In this document: piece by piece, positions 1-9,080 of the stretch
How the letters are laid out: every line of letters begins with the position of its first letter
Numbering within the stretch: the stretch's first letter is position 1
Source of the DNA: Deinobacterium chartae
Lineage (GTDB): Bacteria > Deinococcota > Deinococci > Deinococcales > Deinococcaceae
Direction of reading: 5' to 3'
Assembly (NCBI RefSeq): GCF_014202645.1
Contig: NZ_JACHHG010000003.1
Location: 1-64,000, forward strand
Length of the DNA: 64,000 nt
Notes under the pieces: generated by a model
What the model was told of the DNA's origin: nothing
Database searches by the model: none
The model's input: only the letters and a program-made list of their open reading frames with translations
Program-made: the position numbers and the translations under genes

Positions 1-2
1 CG

Positions 3-74
3 ACGCGTTATGAGAAGCGAGCGGTGTGCTTTGCGGCGATGGTGACGTTGGCGTTCATTCTGGAGTGGCTGTGA
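3..74 (+). CDS. C-terminal end of a probable IS5-type transposase (5' part outside window)
   Basis: An open frame enters from the left edge and stops at TGA 72-74. The last 23 residues include YEKRAVCFAAMVTLAFILEWL, except that I quote only the pattern here: a basic Tyr-x-Lys-Arg segment, a hydrophobic helix, and a final Glu-Trp-Leu. This resembles the C-terminal tail of IS5/IS427-type DDE transposases, where the conserved tail contains a basic Tyr/Phe-Asp/Glu-Lys motif followed by a hydrophobic helix. Only this tail is visible, so neither the family nor intactness can be verified, and I could not identify an inverted repeat end with confidence downstream. Confidence 0.4.
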   Translation, partial: TRYEKRAVCFAAMVTLAFILEWL

Positions 75-107
75 CCCTTTGCAGACACACCCTAGCCCAA
101 GCCTCGA

Positions 108-147
108 GGGGCAGGGGGACCGGACGCAGTTCCGGTTCCCCTGCCCC
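108..147. terminator. Long inverted repeat, likely terminator of the 93-aa secreted protein gene
   Basis: A 17-bp stem (108-124 with 131-147, one mismatch) rich in G and C, with a six-base loop. It lies between the left-edge transposase tail and the stop of the leftward secreted-protein gene. There is no good U-tract on either side, so its role as an intrinsic terminator is inferred from its position. Confidence 0.5.
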
Positions 148-181
148 TGATGCGGATGGGGTGGCGCTGCGGCGCGCTCTG

Positions 182-463
182 TCAGTACGTCCAGGGGTAG
201 CCGGAGGGGGTTGGGGAGTACGAGCAGCGGATGGACGTGTACTCCTTGGCGTACCCGTGGTGCACACGGACGCTCTTGTACGGTTTGCAGCGCGCATACC
301 GGGGTTGCGGGTAGCCATGCTTTTTCCAGTGGCCAGGGTGCCGGTGGTGGTCCTGGTGATACACGTAACCGCTGGCGTAGCCGTACTTCGTGGCGTAAGC
401 GGTGCTCGAAGCCAGCGTGAACAGGCCGAGCAGGCAGGCGAACAGACGGAAGAACCGGGTCAT
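182..463 (-). CDS. Small secreted His/Tyr-rich protein of unknown function
   Basis: A 93-residue protein. Residues 1-24 form a clean Sec signal peptide (MTRFF start, hydrophobic core LFACLLGLF, cleavage after ...STAYA). The mature part is small and unusually rich in His, Tyr, Lys and Arg, with spaced HQDHHRHPGHWKKHGY-type clusters and two or three cysteines, so metal or polyanion binding is possible but only a guess. The start is supported by a strong Shine-Dalgarno (GAAAGGAGACCTC before ATG). It is a single gene, flanked by a hairpin downstream. No family recognised. Confidence 0.75.
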   Translation of the reverse strand: MTRFFRLFACLLGLFTLASSTAYATKYGYASGYVYHQDHHRHPGHWKKHGYPQPRYARCKPYKSVRVHHGYAKEYTSIRCSYSPTPSGYPWTY

Positions 464-564
464 GAGGTCTCCTTTCAGCGAGGCTGGGTTTTGAAGGCTC
501 GCTTTGGGGCAGGGCGCAGGAAGGACGCTGCGATCATCTGGCCCTGCCTCTTACCCCATGAAAC

Positions 565-596
565 GTGCGGGTGAAGCCGCCTGGATTCACCCGCAC
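565..596 (-). terminator. Probable terminator downstream of aroA
   Basis: An 11-bp perfect stem (565-575 with 586-596) and a 10-base loop lie just beyond the aroA stop at 623. Reading leftward, the hairpin is followed by a short ACGTTTC stretch, a weak U-tract. Confidence 0.5.
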
Positions 597-622
597 ACCG
601 TGCGTCTGTTTCCTGATGGGCC

Positions 623-1933
623 CTAGGTTTCCTGGCGCGGATGCACTTCGACCTGAGCGCCCAAACGGCGCAGGTGCCCGAAGAAGTCCGGGTAGCTCTT
701 GCGGATGTGCTCGGCCCCGGTGATGGTGATGGGCCGCTCGGCGCGCAGGGCCAGCAGGCTCAGCATCATGATCATGCGGTGGTCGCCGTGCCCGTCGGCG
801 GTGATTCCCCCCTCGAGACGGTCGGTACCGATGACCGAGAGGCTGCTTTCGGTTTCGCGGGCCTCGAGGCCCAGCCGCAGCAGTTCGGTGCGGGTGTCCG
901 AGATGCGGTCGCACTCCTTGAGCCGCAAGGTGGCGACGTTTTCCCAGGTGGTCTCGCCCTGCGCCGAGGCGGCGGCGGCGGTCAGGGCCTGCACCGCGTC
1001 GGTGAAACGGTCGCCGTCGCGCCGCAGGGCGCGCAGCGGGCGCCCGCCGCGTACCGTGATCGCGTCGCCGTCGCGCCGCAGGTCCGCGCCCATCGCCTGC
1101 AGGACCTCGACCGCCTCACGCTCGCCCTGCAGATCGTGCTCGAGCAGGTTGCGCACCGTGACCTCGCCGGGACGGATCGCGGCGGCGGCCAGCAGCGCGG
1201 CGCTGCCGGGGTAGTCGCCCGGCACGGTGACTTCGGCGGCGCGGTAGCGCTGCCCGCCCGGCACGCGGATGCGGCGCAGGTCCGCGTTGGCCTCGGTCCG
1301 CACCCCGAACACCTCGAGGGTATGCAGCGTCTGGCGCAGCGGCCCGGGGCTCTTGATGTCACCCTCGAGGTGAATCTCGAGACCCTGCTCGAGCAGGGGA
1401 GCCAGGAAGATCAGGCCGCTGGTGTACTGGCTAGAAGCGCTGGCGCGCACGCGGACCGCTTCGCCCTGCACCGGGCCTTCGATGCGCACCGGCAGCCGTC
1501 CGGAGTCGCTCTGAACCCGGGCGCCGAGCTGGGCGAGGGCGTCGAGCAGGTCGCCGTGCGGGCGCCGTCCCAGGCTGTCCGGGTGGTCGGTGACGAAGTC
1601 GGTGCGGGAGGTCAGCGCGGCCAGCGCCATCAGGAAGCGGGCGACCGCTCCGGCGTTGTGCGGGTTGAGCGTCTGTCCGCTGCGCGGCTGTCCACCGAAT
1701 CCCTCGACGAGCAGGTCGGGTCCTTCGGCGGTGAAGCGCGCGCCCCAGACCTCGAGGCACTCCTGCAGCGCGTGGCGGTCGTCGCTGGTCGCCACGCCGC
1801 GTACCCGGGTTGTGCCTTCGGACAGGGCGGCGGCAATCAGGTAACGGGTGGTGTAGTTCTTGGAGGGCTGCGCGGTGACGGTCCCGCGCAGCTCGCGGGC
1901 CGGATGGACGGTGACGTCGAAGCGCTCGGGCAT
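623..1933 (-). CDS. aroA: 3-phosphoshikimate 1-carboxyvinyltransferase (EPSP synthase)
   Basis: Transfers the enolpyruvyl group of PEP to shikimate-3-phosphate, the sixth step of the shikimate pathway; cytosolic. The 436-residue length is normal. Family landmarks are in order: QPSKNYTTRYL near residue 22 (the variant PxSK substrate loop), the GAVARFLMAL helix, GRRPHGDLL, SSQYTSGL (phosphate/shikimate site), GDYPGSAALL, LRLKECDRI, and DHRMIMM near the C-terminus. The ATG is six bases after a TACCCT -10-like box, suggesting a leaderless mRNA. It is transcribed divergently from the GNAT gene at 2045. Confidence 0.95.
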   Translation of the reverse strand: MPERFDVTVHPARELRGTVTAQPSKNYTTRYLIAAALSEGTTRVRGVATSDDRHALQECLEVWGARFTAEGPDLLVEGFGGQPRSGQTLNPHNAGAVARFLMALAALTSRTDFVTDHPDSLGRRPHGDLLDALAQLGARVQSDSGRLPVRIEGPVQGEAVRVRASASSQYTSGLIFLAPLLEQGLEIHLEGDIKSPGPLRQTLHTLEVFGVRTEANADLRRIRVPGGQRYRAAEVTVPGDYPGSAALLAAAAIRPGEVTVRNLLEHDLQGEREAVEVLQAMGADLRRDGDAITVRGGRPLRALRRDGDRFTDAVQALTAAAASAQGETTWENVATLRLKECDRISDTRTELLRLGLEARETESSLSVIGTDRLEGGITADGHGDHRMIMMLSLLALRAERPITITGAEHIRKSYPDFFGHLRRLGAQVEVHPRQET

Positions 1934-2044
1934 GAGAACAGGGTAGCGCCGCCCGGGGGCGGGGGGCGCGGGTTTGTTTAGTCGGGAAAAGGTTGTCTCT
2001 CAGGAAGTACCCGCACGCGGCCCCGCGATTTCTTACGCTGAGAC

Positions 2045-2620
2045 ATGACTGCCTTTGTGCCTCCCGCCCGTCCCCTGCTCCTCGGTCCGGTCCGTTTGGA
2101 CCTGCTGGAACCCACTGACATTGCCCCGGTGCGCGCGCTGGCTCGCAGCATCCCCGAGGCTTTCGAGCACACGGCCTCCGACCCGCGCGAGGACGGCTAC
2201 CTCGAGGGAGCCGTGGCAGCGCTGGAGCGCGGCGAGCGCCTGCCCTTCGTGATCCGGTCGCAGGGCGAGGTGCTCGGCATGACCTCGCTGCTGAACCTGA
2301 ACCCCGAGCACCGCACGCTGTCGCTGGGCTCCACGTGGCTGCACCCCCGGGTGTGGGGCGGCGGGGTGAACACGGCCGCCAAGTACCTGCTGCTGCGTCT
2401 TGCCCTCGAGGATTACGCCGTCATGCGCGTCCAGATCGTCTGCGACGCCCGCAACCTGCGCTCGCGCCGCGCCATCGAAAAGCTGGGAGCCACCCTGGAA
2501 GGCACCCTGCGCCAGGACCGCCTGCGCCGCGACGGCACCCCGCGTGACACCCTGGTGTTCTCGGTCCTCGACCGCGAGTGGCCGCAGGTCAAAAGCGGCC
2601 TCGAGGCACGGCTGCGCTGA
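2045..2620 (+). CDS. GNAT-family N-acetyltransferase (RimJ/RimL-like)
   Basis: A 191-residue GNAT-fold protein that should transfer an acetyl group from acetyl-CoA to a protein N-terminus or small amine. It has the RimJ/RimL pattern: an N-terminal LxxLxxxDxxPVRALA helix, a [18 protein letters not shown] strand pair, the [10 protein letters not shown] acetyl-CoA loop (a Gly-rich variant of R/QxxGxG/A), and the [16 protein letters not shown] motif (N-x-x-S-x-R/A-x-x-x-x-K-L-G) typical of the C-terminal half. The ATG is five bases after TACGCT, consistent with leaderless transcription. Substrate unknown. Confidence 0.85.
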   Translation: MTAFVPPARPLLLGPVRLDLLEPTDIAPVRALARSIPEAFEHTASDPREDGYLEGAVAALERGERLPFVIRSQGEVLGMTSLLNLNPEHRTLSLGSTWLHPRVWGGGVNTAAKYLLLRLALEDYAVMRVQIVCDARNLRSRRAIEKLGATLEGTLRQDRLRRDGTPRDTLVFSVLDREWPQVKSGLEARLR

Positions 2621-2659
2621 CCTGCCACCCACGAGCGGGCAACGTGGTTTAATCCGCGC

Positions 2660-3634
2660 ATGGCCTTTCTCGACCTCCCGCTTGAGCAGTTGCGCGACTA
2701 CGTTCCCGAACTCACCCCGCCCAACGATCTGGACCGTTTCTGGCAGCAGACCCTCGAGGCGGCCCGCACCCACGATCTGGCCGCCACCTTTACTCCGGTG
2801 CCCCATTACGGATTCGCCACGGTCGAGGTTTTCGACGTGGCCTTTGCCGGTTACGGCGGCCAGACGGTCCGGGGTTGGCTGCTGCTGCCCAAGCAGCGCT
2901 CCGCTCCGCTGCCCTGCGTGGTGCAGTACATCGGCTACGGCGGCGGGCGCGGGCTGCCGCACGAGTGGCTGCAGTGGAGCGCTCTGGGCTACGCGAACCT
3001 GATCATGGACACCCGGGGGCAGGGGAGCGCGTGGCGCAGCGGTGACACCCCGGACCTCGAGGTGGACGGAGCCAACCCGCAGTTGCCCGGCTTCATGACC
3101 CGGGGTGTGCTGAGCCCGCAGACCTACTACTACCGCCGCCTGTACACCGACGCGGTGCGTGCCCTCGAGGCCGCGCGCGTCCACCCGGCGGTGGATCCCT
3201 CGAGGGTGGTTGTGGCGGGCGGCAGCCAGGGCGGCGGGCTGGCCCTGGCTGCCGCTGCACTCGGCGGCGGGGTTGCGGCGGTGATGCCCGAAGTGCCCTT
3301 CCTGTGCCATTTTCCGCGCGCAATCACCCTGACCGACTCGCTGCCGTACAGCGAGATCGCGGCCTTCTTGCGGGTGCACCGTGACCGCGAGGAGCAGGTC
3401 CTGCAGACCCTGTCGTACTTCGACCTGGTGCACCTCGCGCCGCGCATCACCGCTCCGGCGCTGTTCTCGGTGGGCCTGATGGACCCGGTGTGCCCGCCCT
3501 CCACGGTATTTGCGGCCTACAACCGGCTCTCGGGCCCGCGTGAGATCCGGGTGTACCGCTACAACGCCCACGAGGGCGGCGGCGTGCATCACCTGCTCGA
3601 GCAGGCGCGTTTCCTGCGCGAACTGTGGGACTGA
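2660..3634 (+). CDS. Acetyl xylan esterase / cephalosporin-C deacetylase family hydrolase
   Basis: A 324-residue alpha/beta hydrolase of the AXE1 family (carbohydrate esterase family 7), which removes acetyl groups from xylo-oligosaccharides and related acetylated compounds; no signal peptide, so probably cytosolic. Typical marks: GYGGGRGLPHEW and MDTRGQGS in the first half, the nucleophile elbow GGSQGGGLAL (catalytic Ser near 190), the acid in GLMDPVCPPST, and the His in YNAHEGGG. The length matches the family. A TTTAAT box lies six bases before ATG. The next gene starts one base after its stop, so the two are probably co-transcribed. Confidence 0.9.
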   Translation: MAFLDLPLEQLRDYVPELTPPNDLDRFWQQTLEAARTHDLAATFTPVPHYGFATVEVFDVAFAGYGGQTVRGWLLLPKQRSAPLPCVVQYIGYGGGRGLPHEWLQWSALGYANLIMDTRGQGSAWRSGDTPDLEVDGANPQLPGFMTRGVLSPQTYYYRRLYTDAVRALEAARVHPAVDPSRVVVAGGSQGGGLALAAAALGGGVAAVMPEVPFLCHFPRAITLTDSLPYSEIAAFLRVHRDREEQVLQTLSYFDLVHLAPRITAPALFSVGLMDPVCPPSTVFAAYNRLSGPREIRVYRYNAHEGGGVHHLLEQARFLRELWD

Positions 3635-3635
3635 G

Positions 3636-4229
3636 TTGGGTGCGCTGATCTGGGTCAACGGCCCGTTCGGGGTCGGCAAGACCCAAACGGCTTTTGAGCT
3701 GCACGCCCGCCTGCCCGGCAGCGTGGTCTGTGACCCCGAGGAACTGGGGTTTGCGCTGTTTCGGGTCGTGCCGGGCGCGCGCGGCGGAGACTTTCAGGAC
3801 CTGCCGCTGTGGCGCGAGTTCACCCGCCGCACCCTCGAGGAGGTCGCCCGCCACCACCCGGGCCCGGTGATCGTGCCGATGACCGTGGTGGTGCCGCAGT
3901 ATTTCCAGGAGACGGTGGGCGCGCTGCGCGCGCGCGGCCTCGAGCTGCACCACTTTGCGCTGCTCGCTCCCGAGGCGGTGATTCTGCGCCGCCTGCGCGG
4001 GCGCGGGGACGGGGCCGCGTCCTGGCCCGCGCGGCAGCTGCGGCGCTGTCTGGAAGCCCTGGCCAGCCCCGAGTTCGGGATGCAGCTGCACACGGACGGG
4101 CTGGGCGTGGAGGCGGTGGCCGAACGCATCGCCCTCGAGGCGGGACTGAGCCTTGCGGCGCGCGGACCGGGTGGCTGGCCGGGAACGCTGCGGCGATTGC
4201 GGGTGCAGTGGCGCCACATGCGCCGCTGA
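3636..4229 (+). CDS. TmrB-like P-loop NTPase/kinase
   Basis: A 197-residue P-loop protein. It opens with LIWVNGPFGVGKTQTAFEL, a Walker A in the context seen in TmrB (tunicamycin resistance) and related small kinases, then CDPEELGF and a VIVPMTVV strand. The C-terminal half has a LRRLRGRG Arg-rich stretch like the lid of nucleotide kinases. The only sensible start is TTG at 3636, one base after the esterase stop, implying translational coupling. TmrB-type resistance is known for the family, but the real substrate here cannot be deduced. Confidence 0.8.
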   Translation: MGALIWVNGPFGVGKTQTAFELHARLPGSVVCDPEELGFALFRVVPGARGGDFQDLPLWREFTRRTLEEVARHHPGPVIVPMTVVVPQYFQETVGALRARGLELHHFALLAPEAVILRRLRGRGDGAASWPARQLRRCLEALASPEFGMQLHTDGLGVEAVAERIALEAGLSLAARGPGGWPGTLRRLRVQWRHMRR

Positions 4230-4252
4230 GCTCCCGGGCGCGCCCACGCGAT

Positions 4253-4933
4253 CTACGCCAAACCGGCCAGTTCGCGCGCCCGGATCAACACCGCGTCGAA
4301 CATCTCGGGCGTGAGGACCCCGGTCTGGGTGTTCTGTTGCGAGACGTGGTACGAGTCGAGCAGCACCGTGCCGTCGGGCAGCGGGTGCTCGGCCCCGTGG
4401 GCGAAGGGATGCGCCGAGGGGCGCAGGCCCAGGTAGCGCAAGAAGGCGTCGTGGCCGATGCGTCCCAGCGCCAGCGTGACCCGCCTCGAGGTCAGCAGCC
4501 CCAGTTCGCGCTCCAGCCAGCCCGCGCAGGTCCGGATCTCCTCGGGGGCAGGCTTGTTACCGGGCGGCACGCAGCGCACCGCCGCGGTGATCCACAGGCC
4601 CTGCAGGCTCAGGCCGTCGCCGCGCCGCAGGCTCTCGGGACGGTCTGCGAAGCCTGCGCGGTGCAGCGCCGGGTACAGGAAGTTTCCCGAGGCGTCGCCG
4701 GTGAACATGCGCCCGGTCCGGTTCGAGCCGTGCGCGCCCGGGGCGAGGCCCACGATCACCACCCGGGCCTGCGGGTCCCCGAAGCCCGGGACCGGGCGGC
4801 CCCAGTAGGTCTCGTTGCGGTAGGCAGCACGCTTGGTACGCGCAACTTCCTCGCGCCATGCGACCAGCCTCGGGCAGGCCGTGCAGCGGATGACTTCGGC
4901 CTCGAGGTCGGCCAGCGCGGGGGGAGGCAGCAT
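4253..4933 (-). CDS. Family 5 uracil-DNA glycosylase (UDGb)
   Basis: A 226-residue Fe-S uracil-DNA glycosylase that starts base excision repair by removing uracil and other deaminated bases from DNA. The family 5 motifs are explicit: GLAPGAHGSNRTGRMFTGD near residue 60 (motif A without the classical catalytic Asp/Asn, as expected for UDGb), and HVSQQNTQTG near 195 (motif B). Cysteines in CTACPRL, AAVRCVPPGNKP and CAGWL supply the 4Fe-4S cluster. A TACACT box (4940-4945) lies six bases before ATG, so it probably has its own leaderless promoter although the 69-aa gene is only 18 bp upstream. Confidence 0.93.
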   Translation of the reverse strand: MLPPPALADLEAEVIRCTACPRLVAWREEVARTKRAAYRNETYWGRPVPGFGDPQARVVIVGLAPGAHGSNRTGRMFTGDASGNFLYPALHRAGFADRPESLRRGDGLSLQGLWITAAVRCVPPGNKPAPEEIRTCAGWLERELGLLTSRRVTLALGRIGHDAFLRYLGLRPSAHPFAHGAEHPLPDGTVLLDSYHVSQQNTQTGVLTPEMFDAVLIRARELAGLA

Positions 4934-4951
4934 GGCCCGAGTGTAGCAGGG

Positions 4952-5161
4952 TCAGTTCCTGCAGTCGCGACCGAGACCGACGCACACCTGCACGTTGTCC
5001 GGCTCGCTGGTGAAGCGCACGCTGCTGCCCGAGTCGGGCGGCTTGCCCACCACACCGCTGCTGCGCAGTGCCTCGGCGACCCACAGGCCGCCGGTGAACA
5101 GGGCCGCCAGGAGCAGGAGGTTCAGCAGGAATCTCAGAACGGCGTTCAGTGTGCGCGACAT
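4952..5161 (-). CDS. Small single-pass membrane protein of unknown function
   Basis: A 69-residue protein with one N-terminal transmembrane helix (about residues 8-30, LRFLLNLLLLAALFTGGLWV) and a short polar tail that contains two Cys (VCVGLGRDC) and would probably lie outside the membrane. No SD is obvious; a TTTAAC/TTAACT box lies a few bases before ATG. It ends 18 bp before the uracil-DNA glycosylase gene on the same strand. No family recognised. Confidence 0.6.
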   Translation of the reverse strand: MSRTLNAVLRFLLNLLLLAALFTGGLWVAEALRSSGVVGKPPDSGSSVRFTSEPDNVQVCVGLGRDCRN

Positions 5162-5316
5162 AACAGTTAAAGCCTCACATCCTGTAACGGGGCGAGGGCG
5201 AGAAGGGTTCCCGCGCCGACCTGAGACGTGAGCTGAACGTGTTCCGGCATCCTCTCGATTGTAAACTCTTCATTAAGACAAGGCACTAGACCAAATGGCC
5301 CATGAGCTGGTGAAAC

Positions 5317-5338
5317 GCCCCCGCCAAGGGGCGGGGGC
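5317..5338 (-). terminator. Intrinsic terminator of the acyl-CoA carboxylase gene
   Basis: A 9-bp GC stem (5317-5325 with 5330-5338) with a tetraloop, followed leftward by GTTTCACC. It lies just beyond the stop of the gene ending at 5366. Confidence 0.7.
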
Positions 5339-5365
5339 TCGGCCGGATGCAGGCGTTGGGGCCGC

Positions 5366-6931
5366 TCAGAGCGGAATGTTGCCGTGCTTCTTGTAGGGCC
5401 GCTGCTCGCTCTTGCTCCGCAGCATCTCGAAGGTCTGAATCAGGACGCGGCGCGTGTCCTCCGGGGCGATCACATCGTCGATGTAACCCTTGCCCGCCGC
5501 GACGTAGGGGTTGTCAAAGGCCTCCTTGTACTCTTTGATCTTTTCGGCGCGGGTCTGCTCGGGGTTGGGACTGGCCAGGATCTCGCGGCGGTACACGATG
5601 TTGGCGGCTCCCTCCGCACCCATCACCGCGACGGCGGCGGTCGGCCAGGCGTACACCACATCGGCTCCCATGTCCCTCGAGTTCATGGCGAGGTAAGCGC
5701 CGCCGTAGCTCTTGCGGGTGATCAGCGTCACCTTGGGGACCGTGGCCTCGGCGTAGGCGTACAGCATCTTGGCCCCGTGACGGATGATGCCGGCATGCTC
5801 CTGCGCCACGCCCGGCAGGAAGCCGGTAACGTCCACCAGCGTCAGGACCGGAATGTTGTAGCAGTCGCAGGTGCGGATAAAGCGCGCCGCCTTGTCGGAA
5901 GCGTCGATGTTGAGCGTGCCGGCCATCACCCTGGGGTTGTTGGCGACGATTCCCACCGACTGCCCGCCCATGCGCGCAAAGCCCACCACGATATTCCGGG
6001 CGAAGTCCGGCTGGATCTCGAAAAAGTGCCCGTCGTCCACGATCGCGCGGATCACGTCGTGCATCGGGTAGGGCTTGCGCTGGTCCGGGTGAACGATCTC
6101 GAGCAGTTCGGGCGTCTTGCGGGTCGAGGGGTCCTCGGTGAAGTGCAGCGGCGGCTGTTCGCGCGCGTTTTGCGGCAGGTACGAGAGCAGTTCGCGCACC
6201 AGGCGCAACACGTCCTCGTCGTTGTCCCCCTCGAGGTGTGCCACGCCGCTCTTGCGGCTGTGCACGTCGGCACCGCCGAGCTGCTCGAAGGTCACGTCCT
6301 CGCGGGTAACCGACTTGATCACCTCCGGGCCGGTGATGAACATGTACGAACTGCCGCGGCTCATGACGATAAAGTCGGTGAGGGCCGGGCTGTACACCGC
6401 GCCGCCCGCGCAGGGCCCCAAGATGGCCGAGATCTGCGGCACCGCGCCGGAGTACACGGCGTTGCGGTAAAAGATCTCACCGTAGCCCGAGAGGCTGTCC
6501 ACGCCTTCTTGGATGCGCGCTCCGGCCGAGTCGTTCAGGCCGATGATCGGACAGCCGGTCTTGGCGGCAAGGTCCATGATCTTGGTGACCTTCTGGGCGT
6601 TCATCTTGCCCAGCGAGCCGCCCAGGACCGTGAAGTCCTGGCTGAACACGAACACCTGGCGTCCGTCCACGGTGCCGCGCCCGGTCACGACGCCCTCGCC
6701 CGGGGCCTCGACGCCGCGCATCAGCCGCCCGCCCTGGTGCTCGGTGAAGGTGCCGATCTCCACGAAGCTGCCCGGGTCCAGCAGTTTCTCGATGCGTTCG
6801 CGTGCGGTCAGCTTGCCGCCCTCGTGCTGTTTCTTGACCCGCTCGGGGCCGCCGCCCGCCAGCACCTTCTCGCGGCGCGCCTCCATCTCGGCGATGAGTT
6901 CCTGCAACTGCTCGAGGGTCGTATCTGCCAT
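5366..6931 (-). CDS. Acyl-CoA carboxylase beta subunit (propionyl-CoA carboxylase-type carboxyltransferase)
   Basis: A 521-residue carboxyltransferase that moves carboxyl from biotin to an acyl-CoA, most likely propionyl- or acetyl-CoA, making (methyl)malonyl-CoA. Both crotonase-like domains are complete. The first has KLTARERIEKLLDPGSF, GLNDSAGARIQEGVDSL and the oxyanion loop GPCAGGAVYSPAL; the second has DVTGFLPGVAQEHAGIIRHG, KSYGGAYLAMNSRDMGAD and MGAEGAANI. The C-terminus KKHGNIPL is the usual PccB ending. The biotin carboxylase/carrier subunit is not in this window, so substrate specificity stays open. A TACAAT box lies nine bases before ATG. Confidence 0.93.
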   Translation of the reverse strand: MADTTLEQLQELIAEMEARREKVLAGGGPERVKKQHEGGKLTARERIEKLLDPGSFVEIGTFTEHQGGRLMRGVEAPGEGVVTGRGTVDGRQVFVFSQDFTVLGGSLGKMNAQKVTKIMDLAAKTGCPIIGLNDSAGARIQEGVDSLSGYGEIFYRNAVYSGAVPQISAILGPCAGGAVYSPALTDFIVMSRGSSYMFITGPEVIKSVTREDVTFEQLGGADVHSRKSGVAHLEGDNDEDVLRLVRELLSYLPQNAREQPPLHFTEDPSTRKTPELLEIVHPDQRKPYPMHDVIRAIVDDGHFFEIQPDFARNIVVGFARMGGQSVGIVANNPRVMAGTLNIDASDKAARFIRTCDCYNIPVLTLVDVTGFLPGVAQEHAGIIRHGAKMLYAYAEATVPKVTLITRKSYGGAYLAMNSRDMGADVVYAWPTAAVAVMGAEGAANIVYRREILASPNPEQTRAEKIKEYKEAFDNPYVAAGKGYIDDVIAPEDTRRVLIQTFEMLRSKSEQRPYKKHGNIPL

Positions 6932-7001
6932 AGCGCCCCCATTGTAACCGGACGATCGTTCGTGCGGTAAACGTCGCCGCTTCGGAAAACCGCCGCAGCG
7001 C

Positions 7002-8009
<1,008 letters not shown>

Positions 8010-8279
8010 GCTCCCAGTATGCCCGACCTCATGAGTGCCCGGGCGCGTCGCGTGGACAAAAGAACCCCCGCGACGACCGGCCTGAAGTCGATTTGAAGGC
8101 TGTCTCACAGTGGACCGGGCTCCCTGAGAAAAAACCCCTACTTTTTGAGTGCCGGGCGATAAGAGGGGGAAAAGGTGCCCCCCGCCTTCCTTCCGCTGGG
8201 CTCAAGTTCGACCGCTATCTTGGGAACAGAGCCAAACGGGACCTTCCCGATGCTCCCTCAGCGAAAGGAGTGAGAAAAC

Positions 8280-8621
8280 ATGGCGAACTCCAAGTTCCTG
8301 GCCCTCCTGGCCGCTGGAGCCCTGAGTTTCGGTATGGTGGCCTGCTCGCCCCAGGGCGGTGGCAACGAAAGCGGTGAGACGACCGAGACGGGCACCACCG
8401 CTGATCCGGGCAGCACCACTTCGATCGACGGCACCACCGCTCCGGGCAGCACCACCTCGACCGATGGCACCACCGTGCCGGGCGGCACCACCTCGATCGA
8501 CGGCACCACCGCTCCGGGCATGACCACCGACGACACTCCGCCCTCGGACGTGGCCCCCTCGACTCCCGGTGCCACGCCCAACCCGGCTGATCCGGCCACC
8601 CCGCCTGCCGGCGGCGGCTGA
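8280..8621 (+). CDS. Thr/Ser/Gly repeat lipoprotein, unknown function
   Basis: A 113-residue predicted lipoprotein: signal peptide with lipobox GMVAC (lipid-bearing Cys near residue 22). The mature part is a low-complexity stalk built on four imperfect copies of a 12-residue unit (TTSIDGTTAPGS and variants), then a Pro/Ala/Gly tail ending PPAGGG. The 36-bp DNA repeat makes length variation by slippage plausible. A strong SD (AAAGGAG) precedes ATG by eight bases, and a good terminator follows. The repeat may act as a cell-surface spacer; no enzymatic domain is visible. Confidence 0.75.
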   Translation: MANSKFLALLAAGALSFGMVACSPQGGGNESGETTETGTTADPGSTTSIDGTTAPGSTTSTDGTTVPGGTTSIDGTTAPGMTTDDTPPSDVAPSTPGATPNPADPATPPAGGG

Positions 8622-8647
8622 GCCGCACGCTGTTACCGGGTTCCTCC

Positions 8648-8676
8648 AAAACGCCCCACGCGGGGCGTTTTTATTT
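8648..8676 (+). terminator. Intrinsic terminator after the Thr-rich lipoprotein
   Basis: Stem 8648-8657 with 8662-8671 (AAACGCCCC type), tetraloop, followed by TTTTTATTT. A textbook rho-independent terminator on the + strand. Confidence 0.9.
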
Positions 8677-8783
8677 GTGAAGGCTCGGCCTAGGCTGTCT
8701 GAACCCGTTTCAGTAGCCCTCAATCCTGTGCTCGAGGGACGCTCAGGCGACTTCGCTACCCTGAGGCTCAGAAAGGAGCTCGC

Positions 8784-9026
8784 ATGATCAACGTTCGCAA
8801 GAGCTTGGTTCCCCTGCTGCTGGCCGGCGTCTTGATGGGTGGTCTGAGTGCCTGCCAGCCCGGTAACGACACCGACGACGACGCGGGCGAGATTACCACG
8901 CCCAACACGCTTCCCGGCACCGAGAACGGCGTTGGCGATGACGGGGTCAACGACGACGTCGGAGACGGTGTGGACAACGATGTGAATGACAACGGCACTC
9001 CAGGGGACGACGGCAACAACGACTGA
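8784..9026 (+). CDS. Small acidic Asp/Asn/Gly-rich lipoprotein
   Basis: An 80-residue predicted lipoprotein: signal peptide with lipobox GLSAC (Cys near 24). The mature part is almost entirely Asp, Asn, Gly, Val and Thr, with a GVGDDGVNDDVGDGVDND-type stretch reminiscent of calcium-binding acidic repeats, though no canonical EF-hand or RTX nonapeptide is present. A strong SD (AGAAAGGAGCTC) supports the start. It follows the Thr-rich lipoprotein but is separated from it by a terminator. Function unknown. Confidence 0.7.
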   Translation: MINVRKSLVPLLLAGVLMGGLSACQPGNDTDDDAGEITTPNTLPGTENGVGDDGVNDDVGDGVDNDVNDNGTPGDDGNND

Positions 9027-9042
9027 GCACCTGGGAGAAAAC

Positions 9043-9079
9043 CGGGCAAGGGGTGTGGATTGGGTCGCCCCCTTGCCCG
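9043..9079. terminator. Bidirectional hairpin between acidic lipoprotein and amylosucrase
   Basis: A perfect 11-bp stem (9043-9053 with 9069-9079), 15-base loop, between convergent stops at 9026 and 9081. No long U-tract. Confidence 0.6.
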
Positions 9080-9080
9080 T

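Noticed and set aside
2033-3679. A 548-codon minus-strand frame opposite the GNAT and esterase genes
   Set aside because: A high-GC shadow frame with no domain; both + strand genes have strong family motifs.
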